From Thermococcus sp. (GTDB lineage Archaea; Methanobacteriota_B; Thermococci; Thermococcales; Thermococcaceae), in the NCBI RefSeq assembly GCF_027011145.1, contig NZ_JALVAO010000063.1:1-49755 (forward strand): 49,755 nt of DNA, read 5' to 3'. The notes below the pieces were generated by a model that saw nothing but the letters and a program-made list of their open reading frames with translations, searched no databases and was not told the DNA's origin. A program made the position numbers and the translations under genes. Shown piece after piece: positions 16,362 through 25,444 of this stretch (position 1 is its first letter; the number at the start of each line of letters is the position of its first letter).

Positions 16362-18587
16362 TCACCTCACCACTATCTGCCTGAACATGCCGTCTTCGTA
16401 CGTTAGTATCATTGCGTCTCCCCTTATGTAGCGTATGAATCCCGTGGTGAATAGCTCAACGGCCATCCACCGGCTTGAGTTGGAGTAGAACACGAAGAGG
16501 ACCCTTCCCTTGGAGGTGTAGCCCGGTATTAGGACCACGGAAGAATCCATGGGCACGGTGTAGTTGGCAACGATCACGGTGCCGTTTCCAAGGTCGAACG
16601 CCAGGTACGGGTTGTAAGCCGAAACGTCGTAGCTACCGTAGGGGGCTATTACTATGTAGTATCCTTTACCGATTCCAGTCATGTTGCTAAGGTTGAATGA
16701 ATCGCCATAGAGCCTTACAAGTGAATCGTAGACCTTCTGGGTATCGTTTGAGGGGAGGCCAATTGTTATTACGTTGAAGAGCTCTGAGCCAAGAGCGAGC
16801 CTAATTTCATCGAGGGTAACCTTTGGAACGAACTTGTAACGGGAAAGGTACATCACCGCGAAGGCCGTCTCGACGGTTTTACCATTGATTTCCCCACTTT
16901 CCTTGGCCTTTATCACGAAGTTAAGGGTGTCCCTGCTGAAATTGTAGCCGAAGTTTGCGAGAACGTCGGTGGCGCGGACGGTTAATTCAACAGTCGGCTT
17001 CATCTCTACAACACGACCGCTAACCGGGTCATAGTAGGGCTTCCAGTAGGCCCAGCCACCATCAAAACGCTGTGAAACGAGCCACTCGGCGTGAGGTTTG
17101 AGCTTCTCCTTGGGAACAACCCCGATAAACGCCTCTAGTATTGAGACCGTTGTTAGAACATCTGGCCGAAGCATGTAAGAGAAATACGGTGTTGAGACGT
17201 ATATTCCCCATCCCCCGTTGGAGGTGCTGAGAACCCAATTGATTGCCCTCTGGATTAGGGAATCGTTCGCCGGAACACCAAGGTCGAGAAGCGCCCTAAC
17301 GGCGAGGGCCGTTTCGTAGGGCTGGGGACCGAGGTTGTTGCCCCAGAGTCCGATTCCATAGGGGAGCTGAGAGGCGATTATATCCCTGATTGCTTCGTCT
17401 TTCTCCTCCTTTGAAAGGGCATTGAAGTGGATGAGCGTCTCGAGGGCGTAGAAGTAGGCCGGAGAAAACCTGTGGGTGCTTACCATCTTCTGGGCATCCA
17501 CCTTAAGTGCTTCCTTCGACCACTCAAGGGCCTTTTCAATGGACTCGTTTGAAGGAACACAGTATTTGAGGGCCAGAAGGGCGTAGTAGGTGGCCTTCTC
17601 ATTGGAGGGTCCCAACTCAACGAGAGGCCATCCCCCATCCTTGTTCTGGAGGGCCTTTAACTCCGAGCAGGGTGCCGCGTAGGGGTTCCTCTCAACGGGA
17701 ATCTCGGGAGTGTACTGCTCAAGATACGAAACCGCCAGAAGGGCGTAGGCAGATGTCTTAATAACTTCAGGGGTTGTTAAGGGATAGCTGGGGGCCGAAA
17801 GCCAGTATGAGTAGTTTCCAGAGACCCTTGCCAGTTCGAGGAGCTTGCTAACGAAATAGGAGGTTGTAAAGTCCAGAGGCCTCACAAGTTCAAGGGCGTA
17901 GGTGAGCATTGCCCTGTCAAGTACAGTTACATTCGTACCCTTCAGAACGTTTTCAATCTCAGAAACGAGCTCCTCCGGAACAGGGTAGCCAACGGAGTGG
18001 AGGGCTATCACTTTAAGGGCAAGGGTCTGTTCCTGCGGGAGTGTGGAAGGCGCTGACAAAAGAAAATTTACGGCTTCCTTTACAGGACTTTCCGTGTAGT
18101 AATAGCCATACTCCCCGAGGGCCCAGACGGCCATGGCCGTTGGATAAAACTCTGGCTTTGTTTGCGGAACGTAACCCCACCCGCTACCTGAGCTGGAATC
18201 CACCAGATAGGAAACCGCCTTGGATATTCCACCCGAAACAAGACCGGAATGAATCGGTGAAACGTAAGGCTTTGCCATGATTAAAGCTATGAGGGCATAG
18301 GAGGTATCCACAACGTTGCTCGTCTCGTTGGGGAGGTAACCCCATCCACCGTCAGGATTTTGAAGGGAAAGCAACTTCATAGCAAGGGAGTCAATTTCAC
18401 CGGAGCTGGCGTTACCAACGGCCTTCTGGGAACCCGAGAGAGCCATCAGAACGAGGCTCATGTCCCTAATGCTCTGAACGTTTGATGACGCATCGGAGAG
18501 AAATGCAACACCGCCATTTATCACTCCCGCGGAAGCAGTAGGAAGGACTATGAGCATAAGGATTAAAACTAAGGCTGTCCTCTTCAT
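16362..18587 (-). CDS. Secreted prenyltransferase/squalene-cyclase-fold repeat protein
   Basis: 741 residues with a clear signal peptide (MKRTALVLILMLIVLPTASA). At least five repeats carry a Gly-x-Gly/Gly-Gly-Trp motif (DGGWGY, GSGWGY, DGGWPL, NGGWGI, DGGWAY) between paired helices. This is the alpha/alpha-barrel repeat shared by squalene-hopene cyclases, protein prenyltransferases and complement-like thioester proteins. The DxDD-type cyclase acid motif is not visible, so a catalytic terpene role is unlikely outside the cell; binding or scaffolding is more plausible. The ATG at 18587 follows GGGGTG; a longer upstream reading lacks this support. It ends six bases before cetZ and likely heads that transcription unit. 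Confidence 0.78.
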   Translation of the reverse strand: MKRTALVLILMLIVLPTASAGVINGGVAFLSDASSNVQSIRDMSLVLMALSGSQKAVGNASSGEIDSLAMKLLSLQNPDGGWGYLPNETSNVVDTSYALIALIMAKPYVSPIHSGLVSGGISKAVSYLVDSSSGSGWGYVPQTKPEFYPTAMAVWALGEYGYYYTESPVKEAVNFLLSAPSTLPQEQTLALKVIALHSVGYPVPEELVSEIENVLKGTNVTVLDRAMLTYALELVRPLDFTTSYFVSKLLELARVSGNYSYWLSAPSYPLTTPEVIKTSAYALLAVSYLEQYTPEIPVERNPYAAPCSELKALQNKDGGWPLVELGPSNEKATYYALLALKYCVPSNESIEKALEWSKEALKVDAQKMVSTHRFSPAYFYALETLIHFNALSKEEKDEAIRDIIASQLPYGIGLWGNNLGPQPYETALAVRALLDLGVPANDSLIQRAINWVLSTSNGGWGIYVSTPYFSYMLRPDVLTTVSILEAFIGVVPKEKLKPHAEWLVSQRFDGGWAYWKPYYDPVSGRVVEMKPTVELTVRATDVLANFGYNFSRDTLNFVIKAKESGEINGKTVETAFAVMYLSRYKFVPKVTLDEIRLALGSELFNVITIGLPSNDTQKVYDSLVRLYGDSFNLSNMTGIGKGYYIVIAPYGSYDVSAYNPYLAFDLGNGTVIVANYTVPMDSSVVLIPGYTSKGRVLFVFYSNSSRWMAVELFTTGFIRYIRGDAMILTYEDGMFRQIVVR

Positions 18588-18644
18588 GCAATCACACCCC
18601 AACCAAAAATGGAGAAAGAAATAAATAAAGTTTTTCACGCCAAA

Positions 18645-19646
18645 TCAATCGCTGATAAACCTTCCCCTAAGGCCCCTGCCACGTGAATCAACGTCGTCAC
18701 GCATTATAAGCACGACCCTGCTCGGCTCGTATTCGTCCTCGATGTGATAACCGGGTAAGTGCTTCACGAGCTCCTCGGCGAAGGCCTTGATTTCCTCATG
18801 GCGGGGCATGTTGTTTATGGTCAGTCTGTTCCTTGAGAAGCCGACGAACATATAGGCCTTTGCCTCCACGAACATCGGGTTAGCTATCTTAATCAGCTCG
18901 GCGTACTTCTCTGGGCTGTGCATGTTCTCGCCCTTCACCAGCGTCAGCCTTATCACGGTCCTCGTCTCCGCGTCACGCATGAGCTTTAGCGTCTCCTTAA
19001 TCCTTTCCCAGCCGTCGGGAATCATGGGGACGTTTACACGGTTGTATGTCTCTATATCAGGAGCAGTGAGCGAGACGTAGAGCTGAGTCGGTAGCTTGTC
19101 CTCCCTCATCATCTCATCAAGCCTTTCCGGAACTGTGCCGTTGGTGACTATGAAGGTTGTGAAACCCCTCTTGTGGAACTCCTCGACGAGGTCACCCATG
19201 TAGGGGTAGAGCATCGGCTCGCCGGAGAGACTTATGGCTGCGTGCCTTGGGTTCCATGCCTCCTCGAACTTCTCCTTTGGAACCTTCGGATTGCCCTTGT
19301 AACCAACCAAAAGCTTCCTCTGGGCCTTGATGCTCTCCTCGACTATGAACGCTGGGTCGTCCCACGGCTGTGGAAGTTCGGTCCCGAGGAAGCCCTCCAT
19401 CGGGCGCCAGCAGAAGATACAGTTATGGGTGCACCAAGCTAAAACCGGCGTCATCTGGAGACAGCGGTGGCTCGCTATTCCGTAGAACTTCTGCTTGTAG
19501 CAGAACCTTCCCTTTGTCAGACTCTCCTTGAGCCAGTGGCAGAGTTTAACTCCGCTGTGCCTTCCAACTAGTTCGTAGTGCTGTTTTCTGAAGAGGAGCG
19601 CGATTTCCTCGGGCATATTGGGGTTGGCCTTAACCACTATCGCCAT
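18645..19646 (-). CDS. taw1: 4-demethylwyosine synthase (TYW1/Taw1), radical SAM
   Basis: 333 residues. The radical SAM cluster cysteines are C72, C76 and C79 (WCTHNCIFCW); a second set C36, C49 and C62 has the 13/13/10 spacing described for archaeal TYW1, which binds an additional [4Fe-4S] cluster. The enzyme condenses N1-methylguanosine-37 of tRNA-Phe with pyruvate carbons to form the tricyclic imG-14 base, the first wyosine step. The ATG at 19646 follows AGGTGAG; a GTG three codons upstream overlaps that site and is rejected. Confidence 0.95.
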   Translation of the reverse strand: MAIVVKANPNMPEEIALLFRKQHYELVGRHSGVKLCHWLKESLTKGRFCYKQKFYGIASHRCLQMTPVLAWCTHNCIFCWRPMEGFLGTELPQPWDDPAFIVEESIKAQRKLLVGYKGNPKVPKEKFEEAWNPRHAAISLSGEPMLYPYMGDLVEEFHKRGFTTFIVTNGTVPERLDEMMREDKLPTQLYVSLTAPDIETYNRVNVPMIPDGWERIKETLKLMRDAETRTVIRLTLVKGENMHSPEKYAELIKIANPMFVEAKAYMFVGFSRNRLTINNMPRHEEIKAFAEELVKHLPGYHIEDEYEPSRVVLIMRDDVDSRGRGLRGRFISD

Positions 19647-19770
19647 TAGTCTCACCTAACCGAAGACTCGGGGGAGGTTTTAAAAAGGTGATTGGTCGAG
19701 ACTGTGCATCGTCGAAAAATCTTTCGGCAATCTGCGAAAGATTTAAAAGGAAAAGGTCGAGGTTGCCACC

Positions 19771-19905
19771 ATGAAGACCATAAAACCCGAGCCCATGCTC
19801 AAGCCCAGAGAAATAGTTCTCTTTCCCGTTGAGGACGGGGAGGAAGGCAACGAGAGGCCCAAGGTCAGGCTCCTGCATGAGGTAAAACGCTATCGCCTGG
19901 CCTGA
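19771..19905 (+). CDS. Small protein of 44 residues, unannotated type
   Basis: An ATG at 19771 opens 44 codons ending in TGA at 19903-19905. The protein starts MKTIKPEPMLKPREIVLFPV, continues with an acidic Glu/Gly stretch and ends in a basic tail. Codon choice (AAG, GAG, CTC, CCC, AGG, GTC) matches expressed genes here. A TATA-like TTTAAAAG at about 19742-19749 lies at the distance expected for a leaderless or very short-leader transcript, and GAGGT is upstream. It overlaps the convergent methyltransferase by 16 bases. Family unknown; no membrane segment or cysteine. Confidence 0.55.
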   Translation: MKTIKPEPMLKPREIVLFPVEDGEEGNERPKVRLLHEVKRYRLA

Positions 19906-20465
19906 ACGACGACGATGTCCTCAAAAAAGACGTGCTTCCTTGCTACAACCTCGGCACTAAAGCCGGCATCCTCAAACCTTTTCAGAGTTTCCTCAATCCC
20001 CGTTATCGAGCTCTGGACGAGGTAGACCCGCCCTTCTGCGCTCAAATAGTCAGGAACCTCTGCTATGAAGCGGTCTATCACCTTCCTGCCCCTTTCCCCA
20101 CCGACCAAAGCAAAATCTATGGGTTCTTCAGGTCTGCCCGGGAGGTAGGGGGCGTTGAAGGTTATTACGTCGAACTTATCCCCAACCCGCTCGAAGAGGT
20201 CGCTCACCTTAAACTCAACGTTTTTAATGCCGTTCAGCCGGGCGTTTTTCCTCGCGAGTTCAACCGCCTTGGGGTTTATATCAACGCCGAGAACGTAACG
20301 GGCCTTCTTAGCCATTAAGAGCGCTATCAACCCGGTCCCAGTTCCAACATCTAGAGCTCTCTCGCCCGGTCTGACCTCAACGGTCTCGGCCAAAAGGAAC
20401 GTATCCTCTGCCGGCTCATAGACGTTTTCGTCAAGTAATATTTGAAGGCCGTAGTAGGTGGGCAT
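19890..20465 (-). CDS. HemK/Mtq2-like class I methyltransferase
   Basis: 191 residues from the ATG at 20465. It has the Rossmann SAM-binding motif LDVGTGTGLIAL and the catalytic-type NAPYLPG, where HemK/PrmC-family glutamine methyltransferases have NPPY. Short archaeal members of this group act with Trm112 as the Mtq2 equivalent, methylating the GGQ glutamine of release factor aRF1. The NAPY variant occurs in that subgroup as far as I recall, but the substrate is not proven. No good ribosome binding site precedes this ATG; an alternative TTG lies five codons upstream. Confidence 0.8.
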   Translation of the reverse strand: MPTYYGLQILLDENVYEPAEDTFLLAETVEVRPGERALDVGTGTGLIALLMAKKARYVLGVDINPKAVELARKNARLNGIKNVEFKVSDLFERVGDKFDVITFNAPYLPGRPEEPIDFALVGGERGRKVIDRFIAEVPDYLSAEGRVYLVQSSITGIEETLKRFEDAGFSAEVVARKHVFFEDIVVVQARR

Positions 20466-20699
20466 GATGGAAATTTTCAAAGATGCGTTTTATTGGTCTT
20501 TTGGTTTTATTTTCGAAAAATATTCGTAACCAAGCTGTAAATTTTGAGTATTTATCAATGTGATACAAGAGAAAAAGGCTTTTTGTAAAATTTCCTTTGA
20601 ATTCCATGATATTTAGCATTTTGTCATATGTAATATCCAAAAGACTTAAGTACATCAAATTTTATACGAGTGCGCCAAAACATACAGGGGTGAACAAAG

Positions 20700-21980
20700 G
20701 TGAAATGGAAAGATTTGATAGGTGGATTTTTGGTCTTGGCTTTAGTTGTGTCGCTCTTTGCAGTGCCCGTGACGGCCAAGGGTAGCGACACAGTAAGGGT
20801 TGTTGCCCTGATAGACAAAGACGATTTCAGGGGAGAGGCCGTAAGGGGCATTGGAGGTAAAATCGTCTACGAGTTCAAGTTGATAGATGCAGTTGTCATA
20901 GACATACCCAGCTACGCCGTTGGAAAACTCGCAAAGATTGAGGGAGTTAAGAAGGTCGAGTTCGACTCCCAGGCACAGCTCTACAGGGGCGGTCCCCCTT
21001 GGCTCATCAGTGAACCCACTCAGCCCGCTCAGGAAATTCCCTGGGGAATAGAGCGTGTTAAGGCTCCCGACACATGGAGCATAACCACCGGGGAAAGCAA
21101 CGGCGTCATTGAAGTGGCAATCCTCGATACCGGAATAGACTGGGACCACCCCGACCTCGTTGATAACATTGCATGGGGGGTTAGCACTTTAGATGGAGAG
21201 GTAAGCACCGACCCGGCGGACTGGTACGATGGAAACGGTCACGGAACCCACGTTGCTGGAACAATAGCCGCTCTAAACAACGACATAGGCGTTGTTGGAG
21301 TCGCCCCGAACGTTGAAATATACGCAATAAAGGTCCTCGACGACAGGGGAAGTGGAACCTACACGGACATAGCCATAGGAATTGAGCAGGCCCTCCTCGG
21401 CCCAGACGGAATACTCGACAAAGACGGCGATGGGATAATCGTCGGCGATCCCGATGACGACGCTGCAGAGGTAATAAGCATGTCCCTCGGCGGTCCGAGC
21501 GATGACGAGTACCTCCACGACATGATAATTCAGGCCTACAACTACGGAGTTGTCATAGTTGCCGCGAGCGGTAACGAGGCCGCAGACCAGCCGAGCTACC
21601 CGGCCATCTACCCAGAGGTTATAGCGGTCGGTGCAACGGATTCAAACGATGAGGTTGCATACTTCAGCAACCTCCAGCCAGAAGTCAGCGCTCCGGGCGT
21701 TGACATACTCAGCACCTACCCGGACGACACCTACGAGACCCTCAGCGGAACCAGTATGGCAACTCCACACGTCAGCGGTGTCGTTGCTCTGATTCAGGCG
21801 GCATACTACAACAAGTACGGCAAAGTCCTCCCGGTCGGAACGTTTGAGGACGATGACACAAGCACAGTGAGGGGTATCCTTCACGTTACTGCCGATGACC
21901 TCGGAGACCCCGGCTGGGACATCTACTATGGCTACGGAATAGTCAGGGCCGACCTGGCCGTTCAGGCGGCCATTGGGTGA
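20700..21980 (+). CDS. Tk-subtilisin-like secreted serine protease precursor
   Basis: 426 residues from a GTG start six bases after GGGGTGA. A signal peptide (about 1-26, ending PVTAKG) is followed by a propeptide of roughly 70 residues (inhibitor I9-like) and the S8 domain. The catalytic triad is Asp143 (ILDTGID), His181 (GNGHGTH) and Ser352 (SGTSMATP); the 38- and 171-residue spacings equal those I recall for Tk-subtilisin of T. kodakarensis. Asn292 supplies the oxyanion hole. A calcium loop DKDGDG (240-245) followed by Asp-rich PDDD matches the Ca2+-dependent folding insertion. Extracellular protein degradation; maturation is by autoprocessing. Single gene with its own AT-rich promoter region (about 20640-20670). 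Confidence 0.95.
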   Translation: MKWKDLIGGFLVLALVVSLFAVPVTAKGSDTVRVVALIDKDDFRGEAVRGIGGKIVYEFKLIDAVVIDIPSYAVGKLAKIEGVKKVEFDSQAQLYRGGPPWLISEPTQPAQEIPWGIERVKAPDTWSITTGESNGVIEVAILDTGIDWDHPDLVDNIAWGVSTLDGEVSTDPADWYDGNGHGTHVAGTIAALNNDIGVVGVAPNVEIYAIKVLDDRGSGTYTDIAIGIEQALLGPDGILDKDGDGIIVGDPDDDAAEVISMSLGGPSDDEYLHDMIIQAYNYGVVIVAASGNEAADQPSYPAIYPEVIAVGATDSNDEVAYFSNLQPEVSAPGVDILSTYPDDTYETLSGTSMATPHVSGVVALIQAAYYNKYGKVLPVGTFEDDDTSTVRGILHVTADDLGDPGWDIYYGYGIVRADLAVQAAIG

Positions 21981-22065
21981 ATTTTCTCACCTTTTCTTTT
22001 CGATTTCCGTAAATAAAACCACGTTTTCCTTAGAAAAGCGTTGAAGTCAAAGGAAAAAGGGAGAA

Positions 22066-22236
22066 TCACTTCTTCCACTCGGTGTAGCCACACCTTCCAC
22101 AGGACCAGCGGTCCTTGTGGTTGGCCATAAAGACACCGGGCCCACAGCGCGGGCAGAACTTGTTCTTCCTGATGACCTTTCCGCCCTTAACCTCGTAGAG
22201 CTTCCACTTCTGGCTCGTCCTCTTTTTCTTCGCCAT
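22066..22236 (-). CDS. rps27ae: 30S ribosomal protein S27ae
   Basis: 56 residues, too short for many gene callers. A basic N-terminus ([16 protein letters not shown]) precedes a C4 zinc ribbon with CPRCG and CGRCG, ending YTEWKK: the archaeal S27ae without the ubiquitin fusion seen in eukaryotes. It binds near the head and beak of the small subunit. It starts ten bases after the stop of S24e in the same direction, and the AGGTGG site overlaps that gap. Confidence 0.97.
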   Translation of the reverse strand: MAKKKRTSQKWKLYEVKGGKVIRKNKFCPRCGPGVFMANHKDRWSCGRCGYTEWKK

Positions 22237-22246
22237 TTACACCACC

Positions 22247-22543
22247 TCACTCCTCCTCTTTCTGGATGAGCCCGTCGCGGAGAAGTATGTACTCGGGCTC
22301 GATGTAGAGCATCCTCTCCCTCGTCTCGTAGGCCTTGGCGTAGCCCTTGGAAACGTGGCTTCCAAAGTAGCTCCTGATGTACTGTAAAACGGTCGTGTTC
22401 GGGTCGAGGTCGAGCATAGCGACGAGCTTACCCTTCACCGCTTCCCTGCTCGGGGTAGGCTCGCCCTCGTGGAGTATGTCGAAGTATATCTCCTTTCTCC
22501 CGAGGAGCTTGTTCTCCTTAATCTCGGTCACCTTAATCTCCAT
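22247..22543 (-). CDS. rps24e: 30S ribosomal protein S24e
   Basis: 98 residues, starting [18 protein letters not shown] and containing [10 protein letters not shown] and [10 protein letters not shown], characteristic of S24e. The ATG at 22543 follows GGAGGTGG; a longer upstream reading is not supported. Its first 11 bases overlap the 3' end of the dephospho-CoA kinase gene, indicating coupled translation within the ribosomal/transcription operon. Confidence 0.97.
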   Translation of the reverse strand: MEIKVTEIKENKLLGRKEIYFDILHEGEPTPSREAVKGKLVAMLDLDPNTTVLQYIRSYFGSHVSKGYAKAYETRERMLYIEPEYILLRDGLIQKEEE

Positions 22544-23060
22544 CACGAACCACCTCCATCTTGGCCAAGATGCGCGCACACCTGCGCTTGCATTCGGGTG
22601 TTACCTTTATAAGCACTACCCCCTCGTCGGGCTGGCCGTAGAGGACTATACTCCCGTAAGGGGCATATAGCACGGCGGGAATCGCGCCCAAATCCTCCTC
22701 ACCGCTGACTAGTATGTGAACCGGCCTGCCCCTCTCGACGAGGCGGAAGGCCTTTCTGATGGCATCTAATAAAGCTTTCGTTATCGTCCCGGGGGGATTT
22801 GAAACGGTCATGAAAACGGCCTTCGCGTTTATGTCGGGAGAATAGTCAGCTCTTTTGGTTTTGAGGTCGTATAAAGCCAGAGAAGGAGAAAGGCCGAGCT
22901 TGAGGACGTTCTCGGTGACGACGTCCCCAACCGTGACGACGGTTTTGCCTCTAAGCTCGTCCTTAATTCGAAAGTAGGGCTCCGGGATGGGGCCCCTTAT
23001 GAGCTCCCCCAGGGGTTTTTTAAGCTCCCGCCGGAGCTCTCTGGTTAGGCGGAACAGCAT
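22533..23060 (-). CDS. GTP-dependent dephospho-CoA kinase (DUF359)
   Basis: 175 residues. It matches the archaeal DUF359 family, which was shown in T. kodakarensis to phosphorylate dephospho-CoA with GTP as donor, the last step of CoA synthesis. Visible family features are GDVVTENVL near 45 and the acidic/Gly segment [20 protein letters not shown] near 120-140, with an Asp-rich active site rather than a Walker A loop. It lies between spt4 and rps24e, overlapping the latter by 11 bases, so CoA synthesis is co-expressed with translation and transcription genes. Confidence 0.92.
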   Translation of the reverse strand: MLFRLTRELRRELKKPLGELIRGPIPEPYFRIKDELRGKTVVTVGDVVTENVLKLGLSPSLALYDLKTKRADYSPDINAKAVFMTVSNPPGTITKALLDAIRKAFRLVERGRPVHILVSGEEDLGAIPAVLYAPYGSIVLYGQPDEGVVLIKVTPECKRRCARILAKMEVVRDGD

Positions 23061-23061
23061 T

Positions 23062-23265
23062 TCACCTGACCCTTATAGCGTATTTGCCCGGTACTTTGGC
23101 GGCCTCGGGTATGCTCTCACGGAGCTTCTTCGCTATTCTGCTCTCGGTGTCGAGGATTATAACCAAGTCGAACCAGTCGTCGCTTAAATCCCTGCTACCG
23201 CAGACTGGACAGCGATCCTCGGTGGTTATGTAATGACAGTGCCTGCAGGCCCTCTCCTTCGCCAT
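23062..23265 (-). CDS. spt4: Transcription elongation factor Spt4 (RpoE'')
   Basis: 67 residues with a C4 zinc finger (CRHCHY near 7 and CPVCGS near 20) followed by the Spt4 core (DWFDLVIILD, SRIAKKL, PGKYAIRVR). It pairs with Spt5 on the RNA polymerase clamp to promote processive elongation. The ATG at 23265 lies seven bases after GGAGG; an upstream GTG overlaps the stop of rpoE. It follows rpoE directly, as in most archaea. Confidence 0.96.
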   Translation of the reverse strand: MAKERACRHCHYITTEDRCPVCGSRDLSDDWFDLVIILDTESRIAKKLRESIPEAAKVPGKYAIRVR

Positions 23266-23267
23266 GG

Positions 23268-23828
23268 TCACTCCTCCTTGGCCTTTCTCTTCTCCTTCTC
23301 AATCCACTCGAACTTGCCGAGACCGGGCTGGCGCATCGTCATGTTAATCTTGTTCTCCCTGATGATCTTGCTCTTGACGCTTATGCCTATTATCCTCGCC
23401 CTGACGTAGTCGCCGAGCTTCAGGATACGTTTGGTTTCCTTGCCTATGAACTGCCTGTTCTTCTCGTCGAAGACGACGTAGTCATCCATGAGCTGGCTTA
23501 TGTGGACGAGGCCGTCCATCGGGCCTATTCTGATGAAGGCACCGTAGGGCATCATCTCGACTACCTCTCCCTCCACGACCTCGCCGTTTTCAGGCTTCCA
23601 GACGAGGACGTCGAAGATGACCTCGTGGTAAGTTGCCCCATCGCCCGGAACGATTATACCCTGACCGACGTCGTGGACGTCGAGGATGGCCAGAATAACT
23701 CCCTCGTCCCTGTCGTAGATGCCCTCGTAGGTCTCGCGGAGAACCTTTTTAGCGGCGTCCTTGGGATCCATTGTGAACATTCTCGGGGGTATTCTGACGA
23801 CGTCCTTAACCGTCAAAAGCTTGTACAT
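23268..23828 (-). CDS. rpo7: DNA-directed RNA polymerase subunit E' (Rpo7)
   Basis: 186 residues: an N-terminal tip domain (1-80, MYKLLTVKDVVRIPP) and an S1/OB RNA-binding domain (about 82-165, GEVVEMMPYGAFIRIGPMDG). With Rpo4 it forms the stalk of archaeal RNA polymerase, helping open-complex formation and binding nascent RNA. A strong AAGGAGG site precedes the ATG. It is probably co-transcribed with the upstream pyrophosphatase, with only 36 bases between. Confidence 0.97.
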   Translation of the reverse strand: MYKLLTVKDVVRIPPRMFTMDPKDAAKKVLRETYEGIYDRDEGVILAILDVHDVGQGIIVPGDGATYHEVIFDVLVWKPENGEVVEGEVVEMMPYGAFIRIGPMDGLVHISQLMDDYVVFDEKNRQFIGKETKRILKLGDYVRARIIGISVKSKIIRENKINMTMRQPGLGKFEWIEKEKRKAKEE

Positions 23829-23864
23829 GCCTCAACCTCCTTGTAAATAAGAGGGGAAAAGAAA

Positions 23865-24401
23865 TCACTCCTTCTTTCCAAACTTCTCCTTGTAGAGCTC
23901 TACGGCGCGGAGTATCTCCTTCTTCGCTTCCTCGGCGTTACCCCAGCCCTCGACAGTGGTAGTTTTACCCTGGAGCTCCTTGTAGCGCTGGAAGAAGTGG
24001 GCAATTTCGTCGAGAAACGCCTTTGGAACGTCGTCTATGTCCTTCCAGTCCTTGAAGTAGGGATCCTCGACCGGAACTGCCAGAACCTTCCAGTCCTTGT
24101 CGCCAGAATCTTCCATCTTCATTATCCCTATGGGCCTGGCCTCGATTATGGTGAGCGGGTAAACCGGCTCGCGCATTATGACCATTATGTCGAAGGGGTC
24201 GCCGTCGTCGTACCAAGTCTGCGGGATGATTCCGTAGTCAACTGGGTAGAAGAACGGGCTGTAAAGGACACGGTCGAGCTTAAGTAAGCCAGTCTTCTTG
24301 TCGAGCTCGTACTTGTTCCTGCTCCCCTTCGGAATCTCTATAAGAGCGTACACAACCTCAGGAACGTTTGGTCCGGGCTCAAGCTCGTGGAACGGGTTCA
24401 T
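23865..24401 (-). CDS. ppa: Inorganic pyrophosphatase, family I
   Basis: 178 residues, the standard family I length. The signature DGDPFDIMV (about 66-74) with the preceding DYGIIPQTW provides the metal-binding aspartates; upstream [10 protein letters not shown] and later DKDWKV carry the remaining active-site residues. It hydrolyses PPi in the cytosol and pulls nucleotide polymerisation forward. A TATA-like element (CTTTAAAAG) lies near 24460-24468, with an AGGTGG ribosome binding site, so it probably leads the operon that includes rpo7, spt4, dephospho-CoA kinase and two ribosomal proteins. Confidence 0.97.
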   Translation of the reverse strand: MNPFHELEPGPNVPEVVYALIEIPKGSRNKYELDKKTGLLKLDRVLYSPFFYPVDYGIIPQTWYDDGDPFDIMVIMREPVYPLTIIEARPIGIMKMEDSGDKDWKVLAVPVEDPYFKDWKDIDDVPKAFLDEIAHFFQRYKELQGKTTTVEGWGNAEEAKKEILRAVELYKEKFGKKE

Positions 24402-24479
24402 CTCTAACCACCTCTAACCCTTTTCTTAGAATTCCTAAGGTGGCTTTCCCCTTGGGCTTTTAAAGTTGTTGGTTCCGGG

Positions 24480-25442
24480 CTAATCCGCCCGGTACTCGTA
24501 AACGGTTTCGCCGTCTGCAATCGCGTAAACTTCAACTTCGCCGTCTCTGTAATGTATTACCGGCCTGTCGACTAGTTCAAAGACCCGTTCCAGGTCCTTT
24601 GGGGATGAGAGCTCAACGCGCCTCCCTCCGGGAAGAGTTCCATCAACCGTGTACTTTTCCAGGCCCTTAAGCACCTTGGGTTTGGTCTCTCTCCTTTCCC
24701 TCCTGGCATAGACGAACCCCGCCGGTGGAATCGCAAAGAGGAGCGCCATGGCCGGGAAAACAGTCCTGGCCGTTGAGATCTCAACGTCGGAGCCAGCTAA
24801 TGAGAGAGAGTTAGCCGTCACGCTGACGTTTCTGACGGTTTTCAGATAGCTTTTTTCGGCACCCTCGAAGTACAGCATGCCCGAGGCGTCGCGCTTCAGA
24901 CGGATTTCCTGAGTGAAGGGTTCCCTCCCGTTGGCCAGAACTTTCACAGTGACGTAGACTTCCCTCTCGGCCCTGTAGAGGCCCGTTCCCTCGCGGATTT
25001 TTCTGAGCTCCCCGTCCATCTCGGTGAAGTTCAGCTCAACGGGAACATTGAATGAATCTGCGAAGACACCCTTAGCGAGGAGCTTCGTCCCGTTGAGGAG
25101 GTAAACCCTCCGCTTTCCAGAGGTGACGTAGTAGTTAACGTGAAGCGTTACCTCGTAGCTTCCCCGCAAGCCGTTGGAGAGGAAGCGGTATTCGCCCACG
25201 ATTGAGTCTGTTATCTCGGCAGGATAATATTGGAGAGAAGTTCCGTTTCGATAAACGCTCTCGTTCGAGAAGAGCCCGTAGTTTGCGAAGTGACCCTCCT
25301 GCGTGTAGGCTGTCGAGTAAGTTGCCTCCGTTGTTGTAGGCTCCCTAGAGTAGGCAACGCCGGAATAGACGGCAAAGGTAAGGGATAGGAAAACCGAAAG
25401 GGCGAGGCCAGTAGCTATGGCCCGTTTTTTGTAAACCTTCAT
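24480..25442 (-). CDS. DUF5305-like membrane/surface protein
   Basis: 320 residues. An N-terminal anchor (about 8-30) leads to an extracellular beta-rich domain (35-225) with Asn sequons, then a second membrane helix (about 228-246, ending in ARRERR) and a C-terminal cytosolic domain with VIHYRDGEVEVYAIADG. This two-helix layout fits my recollection of DUF5305, which in archaea often sits beside type I signal peptidases and DUF1102 proteins. The ATG at 25442 follows GGAGGT at eight bases, and the ribosome binding site lies inside the upstream gene, so translation is coupled. It is the last gene of the TasA/SipW-like cassette; possibly an assembly or anchoring factor. Confidence 0.72.
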   Translation of the reverse strand: MKVYKKRAIATGLALSVFLSLTFAVYSGVAYSREPTTTEATYSTAYTQEGHFANYGLFSNESVYRNGTSLQYYPAEITDSIVGEYRFLSNGLRGSYEVTLHVNYYVTSGKRRVYLLNGTKLLAKGVFADSFNVPVELNFTEMDGELRKIREGTGLYRAEREVYVTVKVLANGREPFTQEIRLKRDASGMLYFEGAEKSYLKTVRNVSVTANSLSLAGSDVEISTARTVFPAMALLFAIPPAGFVYARRERRETKPKVLKGLEKYTVDGTLPGGRRVELSSPKDLERVFELVDRPVIHYRDGEVEVYAIADGETVYEYRAD

Positions 25443-25444
25443 AA

